Of a stretch of 64,000 nt of DNA, positions 60,532-64,000 are shown one piece after another. The notes beneath the pieces are model-generated. The model searched no databases. It was not told the origin of the DNA and saw nothing but the letters and a program-made list of their open reading frames with translations. Position 1 is the first letter of the stretch, and each line of letters starts with the position of its first letter. The stretch comes from Phaseolus vulgaris (taxonomy: Eukaryota > Streptophyta > Magnoliopsida > Fabales > Fabaceae): the NCBI RefSeq assembly GCF_000499845.2, contig NC_023754.2, positions 12,998,037 through 13,062,036 on the forward strand. Reading direction: 5' to 3'. The translations under genes and the position numbers were made by a program.

Positions 60532-61557
60532 CTATGTGGGGGAAATCTCCTCGTTGGGTTCAGCTAGGAGTTCTGGGTCATCTAAAAGGAGCAAAAATCG
60601 AGAGGAAGTGCATTTATGGCCAGGGAAGAATTTTTCGTCACAGTTGTAGCATAACCCTAGGGCTCGTCTCTCTTGCATTTGTGAGGAGGATAAACGTTTG
60701 ATGGGCATATGGGCTGGGGGTGGTGTGGGTGTGTTGTTTCTGTTAGTGAATAAGGGAGTGGGGTTAGGGTGGGGATAGGTAGGTGCTGGAAATCGAATTT
60801 GTTTAAGTTTAGAATCTCTGAGTTTGTCCTCAATAAGCTTAGCTAGACCTATGGCTTGGGCAATAGAATATGGGTTCAATATAGTAAGTTCTCTGCGGAT
60901 TTCAACATTCAGACCAGAAATGAAACAATTAAGTATAGTTTCAGGAGTGAGACCCACCACACAATTGCATAAGCGTTCAAACCTGCCTTGGTATTCAGTG
61001 ACCGACATAGTTTGCTGGAGTTTGAACAACTCCACTTGATGATTGATATAGGTGGAGGGGCCAAAACGAAGCTCCAAAGCCCTTGTGAAGGAGTGCCAAT
61101 CTGTGAGTAGGTGGTTATTGTGCAGCCATTTAAACCATGAGAGAGCGTCTCCTTGCATATGAAATCCCACCATAGGAATGCGTTGGTCCAACGGTATTTG
61201 ATAGAAGGAGAAATATTGGTCCGCTTGAAAAAGCCAATCCAGTGGATTTGTACCGTCAAAGAAGGATAGGTTGAGTGTGGGTGGTCGTATGGAAGGGGTG
61301 GTGGATGGTTGCTGGTTTGAGTGATTGGAATGAGGGCTACTTTGCTGGTTCATGTGTGGAATTTTAGTCTCCGTTGGAGTCAAGAGAGCAACCTGATCCA
61401 GGATGGACGTGAAGGTAGAGTGAAGGTGGTCATTTTGAGCCTCTAAGGTAGATTGTCTGCTAGTGTGTTCGGCCAGTTGGCTTTGGATGTTGGTGAGATT
61501 TATTTGGATGTTGGCTAAGGCCTTGTTCAGATCTGTTGATGGAGGTTGGGGAGCCAT
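60532..61557 (-). CDS. Gypsy G gag-like protein
   Basis: About 340 residues from MAPQPPSTDLNKALANIQ, with the retrotransposon gag domain (NPLDWLFQADQYFSFYQIPL, ALSWFKWLHNNHLLTDW, LELRFGPSTYINHQVE) and a zinc-knuckle-like CYNCDEKFFPGHKC near the C-terminus. The frame is open upstream of this ATG for 12 codons, but that part belongs to the flanking sequence. It stops before the protease. Confidence 0.8.
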   Translation of the reverse strand: MAPQPPSTDLNKALANIQINLTNIQSQLAEHTSRQSTLEAQNDHLHSTFTSILDQVALLTPTETKIPHMNQQSSPHSNHSNQQPSTTPSIRPPTLNLSFFDGTNPLDWLFQADQYFSFYQIPLDQRIPMVGFHMQGDALSWFKWLHNNHLLTDWHSFTRALELRFGPSTYINHQVELFKLQQTMSVTEYQGRFERLCNCVVGLTPETILNCFISGLNVEIRRELTILNPYSIAQAIGLAKLIEDKLRDSKLKQIRFPAPTYPHPNPTPLFTNRNNTPTPPPAHMPIKRLSSSQMQERRALGLCYNCDEKFFPGHKCTSSRFLLLLDDPELLAEPNEEISPT

Positions 61558-61569
61558 GATATGTTTGTG

Positions 61570-61950
61570 ATTACCGTAAAGATTCTGCAACAATCGACGA
61601 TCATCGCTATGAATTTAGGTATTTTAATTCATATTCTTAATAATTGACATAAAAGATCATGACTATTTTTAGATTATTTTTGGATGACTATTTTTTAATT
61701 ATAAAATTAGAAATTCTTGCTATTTTTGGATGACTATTTTTGGATTATAGAATTAGAAATTCTAATAAGTAATAAGCATTTCACTCTTCTCTTCTCCCTG
61801 CTTGATGAGCACCACAGATACCTTCACGAATTTCAACGTATGTAACACAAGCTTCAGATTCTCCCAAACATTTTAACAAAGTTCCATCAACACTTGTCTT
61901 GTACAAATGATCACTACATTATCTTTCTATCATTCATCATGATACGATTT
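61570..61950. repeat. Long direct repeat flanking gypsy G, right copy
   Basis: Counterpart of 55939-56305. Differences are mostly G-to-A and C-to-T changes plus a small internal length change in the GACTATTTTTGGA repeats. After GATACGATTT this copy continues into the unbroken gypsy H frame, whereas the left copy stops at gypsy G. Confidence 0.9.
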
Positions 61951-62320
61951 CGAATTGTTCTGGTAATTTCCCTTTATCAAATTTAGAAAAAAAAAGTTTG
62001 CATCCTAAAGCAATTTGGGCTAATTTAATTGCCTCCATATTCATAAATCTTTCCATATGTTCTATCTCATAATTATCAAAATATTTAAGCAAATTACTAT
62101 TATAGACTTGTACTCTTTAATTGTTTGATTGCTAATTTTAAATTTCCTGTTATCATTATCATTAGATCTTTCGCACCTAATGCTACTAATTATTCTAAAC
62201 ATGTAAGCAAGACTTCATATTCTGCTTCATTATTCAAACAAAAAGATTGTATTTTGAATAGTAATTCAGTAGGAAGTTTTCTGATGAAATTATAACAATC
62301 CCATCCTTGAGATTCAAAAA
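61750..62320 (-). pseudogene. Tat/Ogre-type gypsy RNase H and integrase N-terminus (right part of element H)
   Basis: Minus strand from about 62320: FKIQSFCLNNEAEYEVLL, a stop, LVALGAKDLMIM, later EIEHMERFMNMEAIKLAQIA and KFDKGKLPEQFEIV. This is the second RNase H typical of Tat-lineage gypsy elements (NNEAEYEALL, GAKDL, N.EAD.LA). It continues into the integrase N-terminus (DGTLLKCLGESEACV, EGICGAHQAG). The gene continues on the other side of copia B at 48375-47930. Many stops. Confidence 0.7.
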
Positions 62321-62588
62321 AACAAAAAGTATAGCAATATTTGTATGTAATTACACTCTTCAGCTAAAAAAATCTGCAACTACCTGTTTTACTAATTTTA
62401 AAGCTCTGCAAACGGTAAAGAGTGTTTAGTCAAAAGCTATTGACTATTTCCCAGGATTGATAAGATGATAAGAGATCTATTTTCCACCTGTTTCAGCAAT
62501 CTGGCAATATTATACGAGGACAATTCTGTTATGTTCACAGGTGTCCATAAACTATCAAGGCAAAAAGGTCACATCATAAAATGATGAT

Positions 62589-64000
62589 TTACACTTCAAA
62601 TATGTACATCTTTTTTGTCTTTCCTTGATGTTCTAGATCCCTACCACAGTCAGAAGTCGCAGCAATAGGAACGGCAGAATGGATCGGTGTTGAGTTTTCC
62701 TCATTCTGTGACGGTTTCAGAATATGCTTAGCACCAGGACCAAGTTTCACAGGACCTGATATTACCATCCCGGTGAGAAGAATCAAAGCCAAGATGGCTT
62801 CTAGGATTTAGATTCTGAGCTTCAATCAAAACACATTCACTTCTTGCACCCACTTAGAGTTTAAGTTCAACTTCTCTGCTGTTTTGCTGCAAATTTGTAC
62901 TTGAAGTCTCTCGAGCCAGCCCAGTGATGGGGCTTAGTTTTTCTGCACTTATATGTGAAGTAACTTGTTAGGTTTTGCAGGATCAAAAGTATTAGCTGCG
63001 GGTCTCTTCCTGGCATTGGTGCATGGATGCTGGTCTTTGGCAATCATATCATCTAATATGACTCTGTCAGTGACCCTAAGTATGTTTCTACAATCATCTA
63101 TGGCAGCAGGTGGTTTGGCAACGAGGGAAACTGAAGCATATGGAGAATAAGGATAAGAATTGGATGTTGGGGAAAGAGGGGCGTTCCTGGGACAGTGAGA
63201 AATCACAGAATTAGGATACAAACCATCTGAATGATTCACGAATGGGATAGTTGAATCATTTCTCCATGCATTTTGATGAAAACTTGTAGTAGTAGAGCTC
63301 CCAGACATCTTTTGATATGTTGAGCCTGATGACCATGCTGGAAAACTGCTATAGGACCTCTTGAGCGAAGATGATTTGGCCTGTTCTTCAACAATTGGGT
63401 GCAAGAAAGGAAATCCAAAAGCTGAATTCGTTACACGATGGTGCTTCTTCCAGTCATTCTGCTCACCATTGCTTAAAGTAGACAGATGGAAATTGTAAGG
63501 AGGAGATGGTACCTGAGAATGAAAGCAGAGTCCTGGTGTTTTAGCTCCAGAAACAAACTGCTCGGGCAAGTGTTCTGGTTGCCTACTAAATATTGCACAG
63601 GAAGTAGGTGCTTGGGAAATAGGATGCAAATTAGTACTAGAATTTATGCTGGTTCCATGGCTTGCATTCTGAGATATATGATCACTTTGCAGGTTAAGAA
63701 ATTCAGAGTCACCTTTAATCAACAGGGTACTTTGTAATGCTCGATTGCTTTGAATTTTCACAGATTGTAACACATTCTCCGTTTGTCTCTGTAATTCGGA
63801 ACCAGTAGCCCAATCAGGCATATAGCATCTTCCTAATAAAGAATTATCCATAGAGGTATCTACAGAATAATGCCTTCTTCTGGATTCCTCTTCAGCCCAA
63901 AGAACTCCTCCGAAAATTTGTTGCTTTTCTTTGCTGCTTCTACCGATCGGAACATCTTTTCCCATCAACCTCATTGTTGGTTGGCTGGAAATAGGTGAAA
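62589..64000 (-). CDS. EMF1: EMBRYONIC FLOWER 1-like protein, 3' part (runs off the window)
   Basis: The minus strand is open from the window edge to 62949 (about 350 residues), with SPISSQPTMRLMGKDVPIG, GGVLWAEEESRR, FHLSTLSNGEQND, and near the end KDQHPCTNARKRPAANTFDP. A frame further on, 62800-62589, has VISGPVKLGPGAKHILKPSQ, then IHSAVPIAATSD, and ends KKMYIFEV. The RLMGKDV block and GAKHILKPSQ block are what I recognise from EMF1, a plant-specific protein that works with Polycomb repression of floral genes in the nucleus. The piece between (62810-62965) reads KLSPITGLARETSSTNLQ in another frame with a stop, so either an unusual splice pattern or frameshift damage is present. Serine-rich and low in structure throughout. 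The N-terminal half lies beyond the window. Confidence 0.65.

Larger units (their letters stand above)
56307..61557 (-). mobile_element. Ty3/gypsy retrotransposon (element G), 5' truncated
   Basis: On the minus strand the order is gag, protease, RT, RNase H, integrase, a proline-rich extension and a short 3' LTR candidate that ends GCCTAACA at 56307. The 5' LTR, primer site and leader are absent: the gag start codon (61557) lies 13 bases from the flanking repeat. Frameshifts and stops break all parts. It inserted in gypsy H next to copia B, with a flanking duplication of about 370 bp. Confidence 0.85.

Overview
This is AT-rich plant nuclear DNA. The genes have spliced, plastid- and mitochondrion-targeted products. 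Long stretches are nested LTR retrotransposons of the Ty1/copia and Ty3/gypsy types. The gene families and the repeat style fit a eudicot, most likely a legume of the bean/cowpea kind; the species is inferred, not shown. There are no operons, CRISPR arrays or prokaryotic systems. I found no convincing new multi-gene system.

Genic half (about 1-32 kb). A decayed copia reverse-transcriptase fragment and LTR remnant (1-1.65 kb) come first. Next is an intact hAT-transposase-derived, BED-finger gene of the SLEEPER type (3131-5122, minus, with a probable 1.5 kb intron in its 5' leader). A long AT-rich spacer holds a diverged tandem array (about 8.2-10.1 kb). It is followed by a mitochondrial ribosomal protein L14 gene (HUELLENLOS type, three exons, two Tourist-like MITEs in intron 1) and an HVA22f-like gene (five exons). 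Gypsy LTR debris with a 51-bp tandem repeat (21-22.5 kb) leads to the most interesting gene cluster: a GC-rich plastid-type GNAT acetyltransferase gene, a 13-exon chloroplast chaperonin Cpn60-beta gene of the beta4 type on the other strand, and a second, almost identical GNAT gene. The two GNAT copies lie in a segmental duplication whose end overlaps the last codons of the chaperonin gene.

Transposon half (about 32-62.3 kb). In order: a broken gypsy element; a truncated antisense copia element; a nearly complete copia element (40064-46935) with 1.1 kb LTRs and a 5-bp target duplication, sitting in an older LTR; an old Tat/Ogre-like gypsy pol (minus strand) interrupted by a Tnt1-like copia element (48376-about 56122), which itself carries a copia fragment; and a minus-strand gypsy element (about 56307-61557) flanked by an unusual direct repeat of about 370 bp. 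A 16-bp palindrome-like motif (AAACAACCGGTTGTTT and variants) recurs about thirty times in one copia family, in LTRs, in 3' non-coding DNA and inside the coding frame.

Right edge. The 3' part of an EMBRYONIC FLOWER 1-like Polycomb-associated gene (minus strand) runs off the window at 64000. Its last 400 bp read in more than one frame.
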